Assembly (NCBI RefSeq): GCF_013391105.1
Contig: NZ_CP058335.1
Span: forward strand, 1,860,001 to 1,924,000
DNA length: 64,000 bases
Reading direction: 5' to 3'
DNA from: Natronomonas salina
GTDB taxonomy: Archaea > Halobacteriota > Halobacteria > Halobacteriales > Haloarculaceae
In this document: one piece after another, positions 57,134-64,000 of the stretch
Position numbering within the stretch: position 1 is the first letter of the stretch
How the letters are laid out: the number at the start of each line of letters is the position of its first letter
Notes under the pieces: model-generated
The model's database searches: none
What the model saw: only the letters and a program-made list of their open reading frames with translations
What the model was told of the DNA's origin: nothing
Made by a program: the position numbers and the translations under genes

Positions 57134-58073
57134 CCGTCTCCAGATCGGGCCCCAGCGGCGCGCTCGCGACGAAGCTGTCCGCGTACTCCAGTACGCCCGC
57201 GACCTTCTCCTCGACAGTCTCCGGCGTCCCGGCGATGCAGAACGCCTCGAGCATCTGCTCCGAGACGGCTCCGAAGGCCTCGTCGAACTCGCCAGCCGAG
57301 ATGTGCTCGCCGATGGCCGCCGCGCGCTCGCGGTCGAGACCGTGGCGCTCGAGCACCGGCGGCGCCGCCCCCGCGGCGATGAACGCCACCGGCGGCCGGG
57401 CGGCGGCACGGGCCTCCTCTTCGTCCTCGGCGACCGACACCGAGGCGTACGCCGCGAAGTCGAAGTCGCCCCGCGAGTCGGGGCGGTCGGCGAGCCCCTT
57501 CTCGACCTGCTCGGCGGCCCACTCGAAGTCCGCCGGGTGCGCGCCGTTCAGCAGGACGCCGTCGGCGTGCTTGGCGGCCATCCGGATCATGTGCGGCCCC
57601 TGCGCGCCGACGTAGACCGGGACCGCCCCGACCTCGGCGTCGTAATTGAGTCCCGCGTCCTTCGCGAGGAAGGTCCCGTCGTGGTCGACGCGGTCACCGG
57701 CGAAGAGGTCCTGGGCGACCTTGAACGTCTCCAGGACCCGCCGCAGCGGGCGGTCGCGCTCGTAGCCGAGGTTCGTCAGCGTCGAGCGGTCGCCGGCCCC
57801 GATGCCGAACAGCGCGCGGCCGCCGGAGGCCTCCTCCAGCGTGGCGACGCGGGAGGCCAGAGTCACCGGGTGCGTCTCGTAGGGGTTGGCGACACCGGGG
57901 CCGAGCCGGACCGAGTCCGTCCGCCGGGCGACGCGGTCCAGCGCGACGAACGGGTCGCGGTTGTTGTAGTGACAGGAGGCGAAGACGGCGTCGAAGCCCT
58001 CCGCTTCGGCCTTCGCTCCGAGGTCGGCGATCCTGCTGACTGGGTGCTCCGGGGTGAGTTCGATTCCGATCAT
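57084..58073 (-). CDS. mer: F420-dependent methylene-tetrahydro(methano)pterin reductase-like LLM protein
   Basis: A 329-residue luciferase-like TIM-barrel protein. Markers are MIGIELTPEHPVSRIADLGAKAEAEGFDAVFASCHYNNRDPFVALD, VRLGPGVANPYETHPVTLASRVATLEEASGGRALFGIGAGD, VPVYVGAQGPHMIRMAAKHADGVLLNG and IAGTPETVEEKVAGVLEYADSF. The match is to Mer, the F420H2-dependent methylene-H4MPT reductase. In haloarchaea it may serve a folate/pterin C1 pathway. Neighbouring cofE and the distant npdG support F420 use. Length equals Mer (about 320). Confidence 0.85.
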   Translation of the reverse strand: MIGIELTPEHPVSRIADLGAKAEAEGFDAVFASCHYNNRDPFVALDRVARRTDSVRLGPGVANPYETHPVTLASRVATLEEASGGRALFGIGAGDRSTLTNLGYERDRPLRRVLETFKVAQDLFAGDRVDHDGTFLAKDAGLNYDAEVGAVPVYVGAQGPHMIRMAAKHADGVLLNGAHPADFEWAAEQVEKGLADRPDSRGDFDFAAYASVSVAEDEEEARAAARPPVAFIAAGAAPPVLERHGLDRERAAAIGEHISAGEFDEAFGAVSEQMLEAFCIAGTPETVEEKVAGVLEYADSFVASAPLGPDLETAIELAGAVLRRSEAGA

Positions 58074-58229
58074 GCGTTCGTGGCGGGGTCGTCGGTCTGC
58101 GAGCTATCGACGGTTCGGCGGCGCGGTCCTGTCGGTCGAGCGGGGCGACGAATCGTTCGCGAGTGGCCCGGGGAGTCCCCGGGCGTTGGTTTCAGGGACA
58201 ACGGGTGGGACGAGAGCACCAGCATGGCG

Positions 58230-58982
58230 TCAGCCCTCGAACTCCCACTCGCGGAGCGCCTGCCGGACGAGGTCGTCCGCCTCGGTCCGGAAGAGGTTGT
58301 CGCTGCCCTCGTGGTCGCCGAACGTCCAGTCGCGGATCACGACCGCGGGCGTCCCGCCGTCGCCCTCGCCGGCGACCAGGTTGGCGGCGGCGGCGAGTTC
58401 GTCGACGACGGACTGGACGGTCGCCTCCATCTCCCGGCCCTCGCGGTCGGTCTCGCCGCGCCAGTCTCTCGACGCCGGCAGCCCGTGCCAGCCGACGACG
58501 ACGCCGCGCTGGCCGTATCGGAACGGGCGACCGGAGGTGTCGGTGACGACGACGGGAACGCCGAGGGCCTCCGAGAGCCGGCGGGCGGAGGCGGTCGGGT
58601 CCTCGGGGAGCAGCAACAGGTCGGCGCCGGGGACGTTCGAGCGGTCGATGCCGGCGTTGACGGTGACGTGGCCGAAGCGGGTGACGACCAGCAGGAACGG
58701 CGCCTCGGTCAGCAGTTCCTCGCTCTCCTCGAGGACCGCCTGCGCGAACCGCGGGTCCTTCTCGTCGCCGGTGACGGACTCGAGGCGCTCGGCGATCGAG
58801 CGGGCGCGGTCGCCCGCCGGGAAGTCGGCGAGGTCGGCCTTCCGGCCCTCGACCTTCGAGACGACCGTGCTGGCGACGCAGAGAACGTCGCTCTCGCGGA
58901 GGTCGACGCGCTCCTCGACGAGGGCGGCGAGGTCGTCGCCCTCGCCGATCTCCGGCAGGTCCTCGACTGCGAACGCCTCCAT
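58230..58982 (-). CDS. cofE: Coenzyme F420:L-glutamate ligase
   Basis: A 250-residue ligase adding glutamates to F420-0 with GTP. Conserved segments are VLCVASTVVSKVEGRKADL, EAPFLLVVTRFGHVTVNAGIDRSNVPG, the Asp/Thr-rich ALGVPVVVTDTSGRPFRYGQRGVVVGW, and VDELAAAANLVAGEGDGGTPAVVIR. ATG 58982 has a T-rich TATA-like element about 27 nt upstream (59003-59014). It is a single gene, close to the F420-using mer-like gene. Confidence 0.93.
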   Translation of the reverse strand: MEAFAVEDLPEIGEGDDLAALVEERVDLRESDVLCVASTVVSKVEGRKADLADFPAGDRARSIAERLESVTGDEKDPRFAQAVLEESEELLTEAPFLLVVTRFGHVTVNAGIDRSNVPGADLLLLPEDPTASARRLSEALGVPVVVTDTSGRPFRYGQRGVVVGWHGLPASRDWRGETDREGREMEATVQSVVDELAAAANLVAGEGDGGTPAVVIRDWTFGDHEGSDNLFRTEADDLVRQALREWEFEG

Positions 58983-59068
58983 ACCCCGCGGTGGGTGTGG
59001 CCGACCAAAAAAGGCCGCGTTACCGGAGAGGCCCGCCGTCCGCGGTGACGACCGGCGACGCCGACGGC

Positions 59069-59563
59069 CTACCCGCGCCGGACCTCGACGTCGAGGTCGC
59101 CGCCGTCGACCTCGGCGACCATCAGGCTCGCCTCCTGGGCCGGCCAGGCGCCGGTCGCGCTGCCCGGGTTCAGGAGGTGGTAGCCGTCGACGCGGACGTC
59201 CAGCACCTGGTGGGTGTGACCCGAGACGCCGACCGTCGGCCGGTCCGCCGCGGCGCGGTCGGCGACGGTCTCGGCGACCCGCTGCCGGTAGCCCTCGTCG
59301 GGGCCGGTGCCGTGGGTGACGACGAACCGGACGCCGCCGAGGTCGGCGGTCGCCACCGCGGGGAGGTCGAGCGCGCGGTCCATGTTCCCGCCGACGGCGG
59401 TGAGGTCGGCGGCCAGCTCGCGGATCTCCTCGTAGGCCGGCCGGGAGTCGAAGTCGCCGGCGTGGACGACGTGGTCGGCCGCCCGCAGCGCCTCGCGGAC
59501 CCACGCCGGGAGCTCCGGCGCGCGGGACTTGACGTGCGTGTCGCTCGCCAGGACGACCTGCAT
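59069..59563 (-). CDS. Metallophosphoesterase (YfcE/MJ0936-like phosphodiesterase)
   Basis: A 164-residue calcineurin-like phosphoesterase with metal ligands in ASDTH (7-11), HAGDFD, GGNMD, THGTG and SGHTHQVLD, typical of the YfcE/MJ0936 group. It hydrolyses phosphodiesters with Mn/Ni; the natural substrate is unclear. The ATG at 59563 shares a divergent promoter with the Nudix-eIF2B gene. Confidence 0.92.
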   Translation of the reverse strand: MQVVLASDTHVKSRAPELPAWVREALRAADHVVHAGDFDSRPAYEEIRELAADLTAVGGNMDRALDLPAVATADLGGVRFVVTHGTGPDEGYRQRVAETVADRAAADRPTVGVSGHTHQVLDVRVDGYHLLNPGSATGAWPAQEASLMVAEVDGGDLDVEVRRG

Positions 59564-59583
59564 GGGCGGTTCTACCGGCCGCG

Positions 59584-59592
59584 GAATATAAC
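59584..59592. promoter_or_regulatory. AT-rich box shared by divergent genes
   Basis: GAATATAAC sits about 28 nt from ATG 59616 (plus) and about 25 nt from ATG 59563 (minus). The one element is spaced to serve both transcripts, a plausible bidirectional TATA element. Confidence 0.45.
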
Positions 59593-59615
59593 CCCTTGCG
59601 GGACGAGCGCGGGGT

Positions 59616-60863
59616 ATGGACGAGCGAGCCGTCGTCACCTGCTTCCTCCGGCACGGGCCGGACGTGCTCCTGCTCCGGCGGAGCGACGCGGTCGGTACCT
59701 ACCCGGGGAGGTGGGGCGGCGTCTCCGGGTTCGCCGAGGGGACGCCGGACGAGGCCGCCCGCTGGGAGATCCACGAGGAGGTCGGCCTGCTCGGTGCAGC
59801 CGACGTCGTCCGCTCCGGCGAACCCCTCCACGTCGAGGACGAGTCGCGGGGCGTCCGGTGGGTCGTCCACCCGTACCTCTTCGACTGCGCGACGACCGAC
59901 GTCGAACCCAACGAGGAGGTCGCCGAGTACGAGTGGGTCCAGCCGCCCGCCATCCTCGACCGCGAGACGGTCCCGCGGCTCTGGGAGACGTACGCCGCCG
60001 TCGCGCCGACCGTCGAGACCGTCCGGGGGGACGACGACCACGGGTCCGCCTACGTCTCGTTGCGGGCCCTGGAGGTGCTCCGCGACCGCGCCACGGAGAC
60101 CGGCTCGGGCGACGGCGACTACGCGGCCCTCGCGGCGCTCGCTCGCGACCTGAAGGCGGCCCGGCCGAGCATGGGCGTGGTCGCCAACCGGGTCAACCGC
60201 GTGCTGAGCGAGGCCGACGCCACGCCCGAGTCGGTCCTCGAGGCGGCCCTGGACGGCTGCGAGCGGGCGGTCCGGGCCGACGGCGAGGCGGCCGCGAACG
60301 CAGCCGAGGTCGTCGGCGACCGCGTCCTGACGCTCTCGCGGTCCGGGACGGTCCTCGACGCGCTCCGCTCCGCCGACCCCGAGGCCGTCTTCGTCGCCGA
60401 GTCACGGCCCGCCAAGGAGGGCGTCGGCGTCGCCCGGGAGCTGGCCGAGGCGGACGCGCCGCCGGACGTCTCGCTGTGCGTCGACGCCGCCGTGGGTCAC
60501 GTCGTCGCCGAGGAGGCCGTCGACACCGTGCTCGTCGGGGCCGATTCGGTGCTGTCCGACGGCGCGGTGGTCAACAAGGTCGGGACGCGACTCGCCGCGC
60601 TGGCCGCCCGGGAGTCGGACGTCGACTGCTACGCCGTCTGCTCGCGCGACAAGGTCGTCCCGGAGGCGGCGGTCGAACTGGAGTCCGGCCCCCCGAAGGC
60701 GGTCCACGAGCGCTCGGCGCCCTTCGAGGTGCTGAACCCGACCTTCGAGCGGACGCCCGCCGGGCTCTTCGCGGGGGTCGTCACCGAGGACGGCGTGCTC
60801 TCGGTCGGCGAGGTCGAGTCGGTCGCGGCGAACCACGCCGACCTCGGCGGGTGGGACGAGTGA
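59616..60863 (+). CDS. Nudix domain fused to an eIF2B-alpha-like domain
   Basis: A 415-residue two-domain protein. Residues about 1-135 are a Nudix fold, but the Nudix box (GFAEGTPDEAARWEIHEEVG) has Trp in place of the Arg that precedes the key Glu. Residues about 140-410 are an eIF2B-alpha/isomerase-like Rossmann domain with VFVAESRPAKEGVGVA, VLVGADSVLSDGAVVNKVGT and DKVVPEAAVE. The isomerase cysteine region is replaced by LTLSRSGTVL, so ribose-1,5-bisphosphate isomerase activity is doubtful. The role is unknown. It overlaps the next gene by 4 bp (GTGA). Confidence 0.85.
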   Translation: MDERAVVTCFLRHGPDVLLLRRSDAVGTYPGRWGGVSGFAEGTPDEAARWEIHEEVGLLGAADVVRSGEPLHVEDESRGVRWVVHPYLFDCATTDVEPNEEVAEYEWVQPPAILDRETVPRLWETYAAVAPTVETVRGDDDHGSAYVSLRALEVLRDRATETGSGDGDYAALAALARDLKAARPSMGVVANRVNRVLSEADATPESVLEAALDGCERAVRADGEAAANAAEVVGDRVLTLSRSGTVLDALRSADPEAVFVAESRPAKEGVGVARELAEADAPPDVSLCVDAAVGHVVAEEAVDTVLVGADSVLSDGAVVNKVGTRLAALAARESDVDCYAVCSRDKVVPEAAVELESGPPKAVHERSAPFEVLNPTFERTPAGLFAGVVTEDGVLSVGEVESVAANHADLGGWDE

Positions 60864-61618
60864 CACCGGAACTCCGACTCTGCTCGTACAACCTCCGGTA
60901 CGCGGGGCTGGACACCGGCGAGAACGCCTGGAAGAACCGTCGGGACGGCGTCGCCAGCGTCCTCCGGTTCCACGCCCCCGACGTCGTCTGCCTGCAGGAG
61001 GTCTGGCAGGCGCAACTGCCCGACCTCCGGGAGCGCCTCCCGGACTACGAGTGGGTGGCAAGCGACGCCTCGAACGGCGAGCACACGCCGATCGGCTACC
61101 GTCCCGACCGGTTCTCGGTCGTCGACGGGGGGTCGTTCTCGCTGTCGGAGACGCCCGGGGACCTCCACGCCTACGACTGGGACGCCGCCATCCCGCGGGT
61201 GACGACCGAGGCGACGCTCGAAGAGGACGCGACCGGCGACCGGTTCGCCGTCGTCAGCACGCACTTCGACCACGTGAGCGGGGAGGCGCGTCGCCGCGGC
61301 GCCGACCTGCTCGCCGACCGGCTGGGCGACCGCGAGACCCCCGCGGTCCTGGCGGGCGACTTCAACTGCACCCCCGGCGACCGCCCCTACCGGACGCTCA
61401 CCGGCGCGGGTTTCCGCGACGCCCGTACCGCGGCCGACGCCCCGCACGGCCCCGAGGTGACGTACAACAGCTTCGAGGAACCGCAGCCGGGCAAGCGGAT
61501 CGACCACGTGTTCGTCGACGGCTTCGACGTCTCGCGGTTCGGCGTCCTCGCGGACCTGGACGCGCGGGCCCGCTACCCCTCGGACCACTTCGCGCTGCTG
61601 GCGGACCTGACCCGCTAG
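60860..61618 (+). CDS. Endonuclease/exonuclease/phosphatase (EEP) family hydrolase
   Basis: A 252-residue EEP-fold enzyme: SYNLRYAG, the metal-binding Glu in VVCLQEVW, VVSTHFDHVSGEARRRGADLLA, GDFNCTPGDRPYRTL and the terminal SDHFALL. The family cleaves phosphodiester or phosphate bonds. Its similarity to short secreted-type members leaves the substrate open. GTG 60860 overlaps the preceding stop. Being coupled to the Nudix-eIF2B fusion suggests a shared nucleotide or phosphate role. Confidence 0.88.
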   Translation: MTPELRLCSYNLRYAGLDTGENAWKNRRDGVASVLRFHAPDVVCLQEVWQAQLPDLRERLPDYEWVASDASNGEHTPIGYRPDRFSVVDGGSFSLSETPGDLHAYDWDAAIPRVTTEATLEEDATGDRFAVVSTHFDHVSGEARRRGADLLADRLGDRETPAVLAGDFNCTPGDRPYRTLTGAGFRDARTAADAPHGPEVTYNSFEEPQPGKRIDHVFVDGFDVSRFGVLADLDARARYPSDHFALLADLTR

Positions 61619-61788
61619 CGGCGACGCCGCAAGCGAGTGGCTTTTGCCGGCGCCGCTCCTACCTCCGCGCCGGTGGCGGTGACGACAGTTACCCCCTCTG
61701 AGCCCCTTGTGATGAGGGACTTTCCCGAGCCACCGTTACGCGCGACGCGCTTCAGTCCTGATTTGTAGGAGCGGCGCGTTCGCCGGGT

Positions 61789-62712
61789 ATGCCCGCCGAG
61801 GAGTCGTCCGCAGATGGAGGGTCCGCGCTCGCCGTCGTGACCGGCGACCAGGCGCCCGAGTTGACCGACGACGGTAAGCGCGCCGCCGAGTGGTTCCAGG
61901 ACCGCGGCCTCGCCGTCGACGCCGTCCGCTGGGACCGACCCGTCGACTGGAACACCTACGACCTCGCCCTCGTCCGCTCGTGCTACGAGTACCCGACCGA
62001 CCCGGACCGGTTCCGGGAGCTGCTCGCCGCGATGGAACGCGCCGACGTGACCGTCTGCAATCCCCCGTCGGTGCTGCGCTGGAACATGCACAAGTCCTAC
62101 GTGGCGGACCTCGCCGCCGAGGGCGTACCGGTCCCGGAGACGGCCGTCGTCGAGCGCGGCGCCGAGACGACGCTCGAAGCAGAACTGGAACGGCTGGGCC
62201 TCGACGAGGCGATCGTCAAGCCCGCAGTCGGGACCGGCTCGGAGGGAGTCTTCCGGGTACAGGCCGCCGACGCCGGCGAGTTCGAGGACCGCTTCGCCGA
62301 CCTGCTCGCCGACGGCGACGCGCTCGTCCAGGCGTACTGCCCGGACATCTCCGAGGGCGAGCGGTCGATCGCGTTCTTCGGCGGCGAGTACAGCCACGCC
62401 TGGAACAGCCCGACGACCCCCGACGACGTCACCCGGTTCGAGGGCGACGACCACGACTACGAGCCCCCGGAGTCCATCGTGGAGGCGGCCGCGACGACCT
62501 GCCGCGCCGCCCGCGACGTCCTCGACCGCCGGGACCCGTTCCCGTACGCGCGCGTCGATTACGTCCGGGACGAGGACGGCGGCATCGTCGTCCTCGAACT
62601 GGAGTTGATCGAGCCGATCCTCGACCTCGAGGAAGCGGGCGCCGTCGACCGGTTCTGCGAGGCCGTACAGTCGTACTTCGAATCGGCGAATCCTGAACTC
62701 GATCAGACGTAG
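61789..62712 (+). CDS. ATP-grasp domain protein
   Basis: A 307-residue ATP-grasp enzyme of the RimK/glutathione-synthetase-like kind. The N-terminal part is VTGDQAPELTDDGKRAAEWFQDRGLAVDAVRWDR. The ATP-grasp core has EAIVKPAVGTGSEGVF, LVQAYCPDISEGERSIAFFGGEYSHAWNSP and the metal-binding VLELELIEPILDLEEAG. Such enzymes ligate a carboxylate to an amine or thiol using ATP. The substrate is unknown. A TATA-like GATTTGTAG is about 26 nt upstream. The 170-bp upstream gap shows no gene. Confidence 0.85.
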   Translation: MPAEESSADGGSALAVVTGDQAPELTDDGKRAAEWFQDRGLAVDAVRWDRPVDWNTYDLALVRSCYEYPTDPDRFRELLAAMERADVTVCNPPSVLRWNMHKSYVADLAAEGVPVPETAVVERGAETTLEAELERLGLDEAIVKPAVGTGSEGVFRVQAADAGEFEDRFADLLADGDALVQAYCPDISEGERSIAFFGGEYSHAWNSPTTPDDVTRFEGDDHDYEPPESIVEAAATTCRAARDVLDRRDPFPYARVDYVRDEDGGIVVLELELIEPILDLEEAGAVDRFCEAVQSYFESANPELDQT

Positions 62713-62870
62713 CTGTGCCGGTCAAATAGCAAGCATCCGCCGAGTGGGCGTTCGAAGAACGCCCCCGAGGCGGTTCTCGGCGACGAGGCCGAAGGCCGAG
62801 TCGCCGTAGCGCGTGCGGACTGACGCGCCCGGAGGGCGCGGAAGGAGCACGCGCGCATGTTTTCCCCAAG

Positions 62871-62906
62871 TTTTTGCCGGGCCGGCGAAGCCGGCCCGTG
62901 CAAAAA
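62871..62906. terminator. Long hairpin between convergent genes
   Basis: TTTTTGC-CGGGCCGGC pairs with GCCGGCCCG-T-GCAAAAA around a GAA loop: about 16 bp with one bulge, flanked by T and A runs on both strands. Situated between the ATP-grasp stop (62712) and the EngB stop (62912), it can act as a bidirectional terminator. A smaller hairpin (62824-62840, CGCGCCC/GGGCGCG) precedes it. Confidence 0.65.
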
Positions 62907-62911
62907 GTGGA

Positions 62912-63532
62912 TTAGAAGAACTTGAACAGGTCGTCCCGCTGCTGTTCGTGGAGGTGGTGGCGGACGGCCTCGTTCAGCGCGTCGATGTTGCCGCGCTTCG
63001 CGGAGATGGGGGCGATGATGTCGTCGAACTGCTGCCAGGGAGGATAGAGGCCGAGTCGCTCGGCGAGGGCGTCGAGCCGCTCGTCCTCGTCGTCGACCTT
63101 GTCCATCTTGTTGACGGCGACGACGGTGGGGACGTCCAGCTCCTGGAGGAAGCCGAACAGCTCGACGACGTGTGGGATCTCCTCGGGGCCGGAGTGGCGG
63201 TCGATGATGTCGACGGCGGCCTTCCCGTCGACGACGAGGACGGCGACGAGGATCTTGTCGGCGTTGGCCTCGACGTACCGGACGACGTCGGTCTTGATGT
63301 CCTCGCGGACGTCCTCGGGGACGCCGGACATGAAGCCGAAGCCGGGGAGGTCGGTGACGACGAAGTCCTCGGCGGTCCAGTCGAAGTGGTTGGGCTTCCG
63401 GGTGACCCCGGGGCTGCCGCCGGTGGCGAACTTGCTGTGGCCGGTGATCTCCCGCATCAACGTCGACTTGCCGACGTTGGACCGCCCGAGGAGGACGACC
63501 TCCGCGTCGCGGTCGGGACGGGTCTCGAACAT
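62912..63532 (-). CDS. engB: GTP-binding protein EngB
   Basis: A 206-residue small GTPase for ribosome assembly. It has G1 GRSNVGKS, a Thr-containing G2 (GVTRKPNHF), G3 [12 protein letters not shown]4 NKMDK and G5 SAKRGN, typical EngB/YsxC motifs with the extra helix [12 protein letters not shown] 63532 is preceded by TTATCC about 26 nt upstream. Its 3' end lies 6 bp from the convergent terminator hairpin. Confidence 0.93.
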   Translation of the reverse strand: MFETRPDRDAEVVLLGRSNVGKSTLMREITGHSKFATGGSPGVTRKPNHFDWTAEDFVVTDLPGFGFMSGVPEDVREDIKTDVVRYVEANADKILVAVLVVDGKAAVDIIDRHSGPEEIPHVVELFGFLQELDVPTVVAVNKMDKVDDEDERLDALAERLGLYPPWQQFDDIIAPISAKRGNIDALNEAVRHHLHEQQRDDLFKFF

Positions 63533-63923
63533 ACGCTGGATTGGCCGCTACGTCGGATAAGCCGACCGGTCCGGGGCTCCGGGAGCGAACGCGTCGACGG
63601 AGCGGTACGGACGCGAAAAGCGCGGACGACGAAAGTGTGGACCCGACGGGCCCGGACCGTGGAGGGCCGCTCGTGCGCGTCGGCAGGTGCATCCCCCGCG
63701 GACGTAGCGACGGGTCGAGACATTAAATATCTTCTGTGGTTGCTGAATAAACAGAGCGGGAGCCGGAGCCGGGGCCGTCAGCGGGTCGAAGCTGCGGAAG
63801 CGGGAGTCAGTGAGGGACAGTTCGGGGTCGGGGAGAGGCGCGACAGGGAGCCGGCGACGCCGGGCGGTGCCGCGCCCGACGACGAACGCGGGCCTTTATT
63901 CGCCAGGGCGTCGAGGGTCCGCT
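63533..63923. other. Intergenic region upstream of the partial TIGR00341 gene
   Basis: About 390 bases without a convincing gene. Open frames here are Arg/Gly/Ser-rich shadows. Notable are an AT-rich patch (ATTAAATATCTTCTG, about 63722-63736) and the TATA-like CTTTATTC at 63894-63901. Confidence 0.4.
63894..63901 (+). promoter_or_regulatory. TATA-like box for the edge gene
   Basis: CTTTATTC is centred 27 nt upstream of GTG 63924, supporting that start. Confidence 0.45.
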
Positions 63924-64000
63924 GTGCGACTCGTCCAGGTGACCATCCCGGCGGGCAAGCGCGAGACGGTGCTTGACGTCCTCGACGGGGAGGGGATCGA
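63924..64000 (+). CDS. TIGR00341/DUF389 family membrane protein, 5' fragment
   Basis: Only the first 25 codons are inside the window. The peptide (M)RLVQVTIPAGKRETVLDVL matches the N-terminus of archaeal TIGR00341 (DUF389) proteins, which continue into a multi-helix membrane domain. The GTG start is supported by the TATA-like box 27 nt upstream. The rest of the gene is cut by the window edge. Confidence 0.7.
   Translation, partial: MRLVQVTIPAGKRETVLDVLDGEGI

Overview
The window is from a haloarchaeon. The evidence is high GC with a strong G/C bias at third codon positions, very acidic proteins, Tat-type (twin-arginine) lipoprotein signals, and TATA-like boxes about 27-31 nt upstream of start codons with little or no leader. 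Archaeal information-processing genes (aIF1, aIF2-beta, EngB, a THUMP methyltransferase) and coenzyme F420 genes (npdG, a mer-like gene, cofE) point the same way. The genus cannot be told from this stretch.

Layout. 0-8.6 kb: tRNA-Arg(UCU), a lipoprotein, a UPF0200/UPF0201 pair, a membrane molybdopterin oxidoreductase, a CBS-MaoC fusion, a THUMP methyltransferase, an AT-richer gap with a tiny membrane protein, and a nucleoside-recognition membrane protein. 8.6-17 kb: a probable proline (or related amino acid) catabolic locus. It holds a 38-residue zinc protein coupled to an aldehyde dehydrogenase, a bacterio-opsin-activator-type regulator flanked by CCATGG-centred dyads, proline dehydrogenase, and a five-gene LIV-type ABC transporter. 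17-24.2 kb: MoxR, a membrane protein, DUF58, a small frame-disrupted gene and a 1001-residue transglutaminase-like protein with tandem Ig-like repeats. 24.3-28.4 kb: esterase, archaemetzincin, UPF0146, HAD phosphatase and small proteins. 28.4-34.8 kb: a five-gene oligopeptide/dipeptide ABC transporter. 34.9-44 kb: npdG, ABC-2 exporter, SepF, a Tat-exported subtilase, a frameshifted DUF1028 gene, a dihydroneopterin aldolase family gene, aIF2-beta-TRAM and aconitase. 44.3-48.4 kb: RimI, a 47-bp direct repeat, a cluster of small haloarchaeal proteins with a Nudix hydrolase, a rhodanese and aIF1. 48.4-52.6 kb: a second, compact MoxR/DUF58/transglutaminase module. 52.6-56 kb: a compositionally different island carrying a two-gene McrB/McrC-like system (N-terminal reader-like domain plus AAA+ motor; DUF2357-like plus PD-(D/E)XK nuclease) and a divergent zinc-ribbon gene. 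56-64 kb: cold-shock protein, a zinc-ribbon protein, mer-like, cofE, a phosphodiesterase, a Nudix-eIF2B-like fusion, an EEP hydrolase, an ATP-grasp enzyme, EngB, and the start of a TIGR00341/DUF389 gene cut by the window edge.

How genes work together. Proline dehydrogenase and the aldehyde dehydrogenase would convert proline to glutamate, the dyad-flanked regulator probably controls them, and the adjacent LIV-type transporter may bring in the substrate. npdG, the mer-like protein and CofE belong to F420 metabolism. The McrBC-like pair is the best defence-system candidate. Two genes (20654-21197 and 40018-40715) appear frame-disrupted, either through sequence error or decay.
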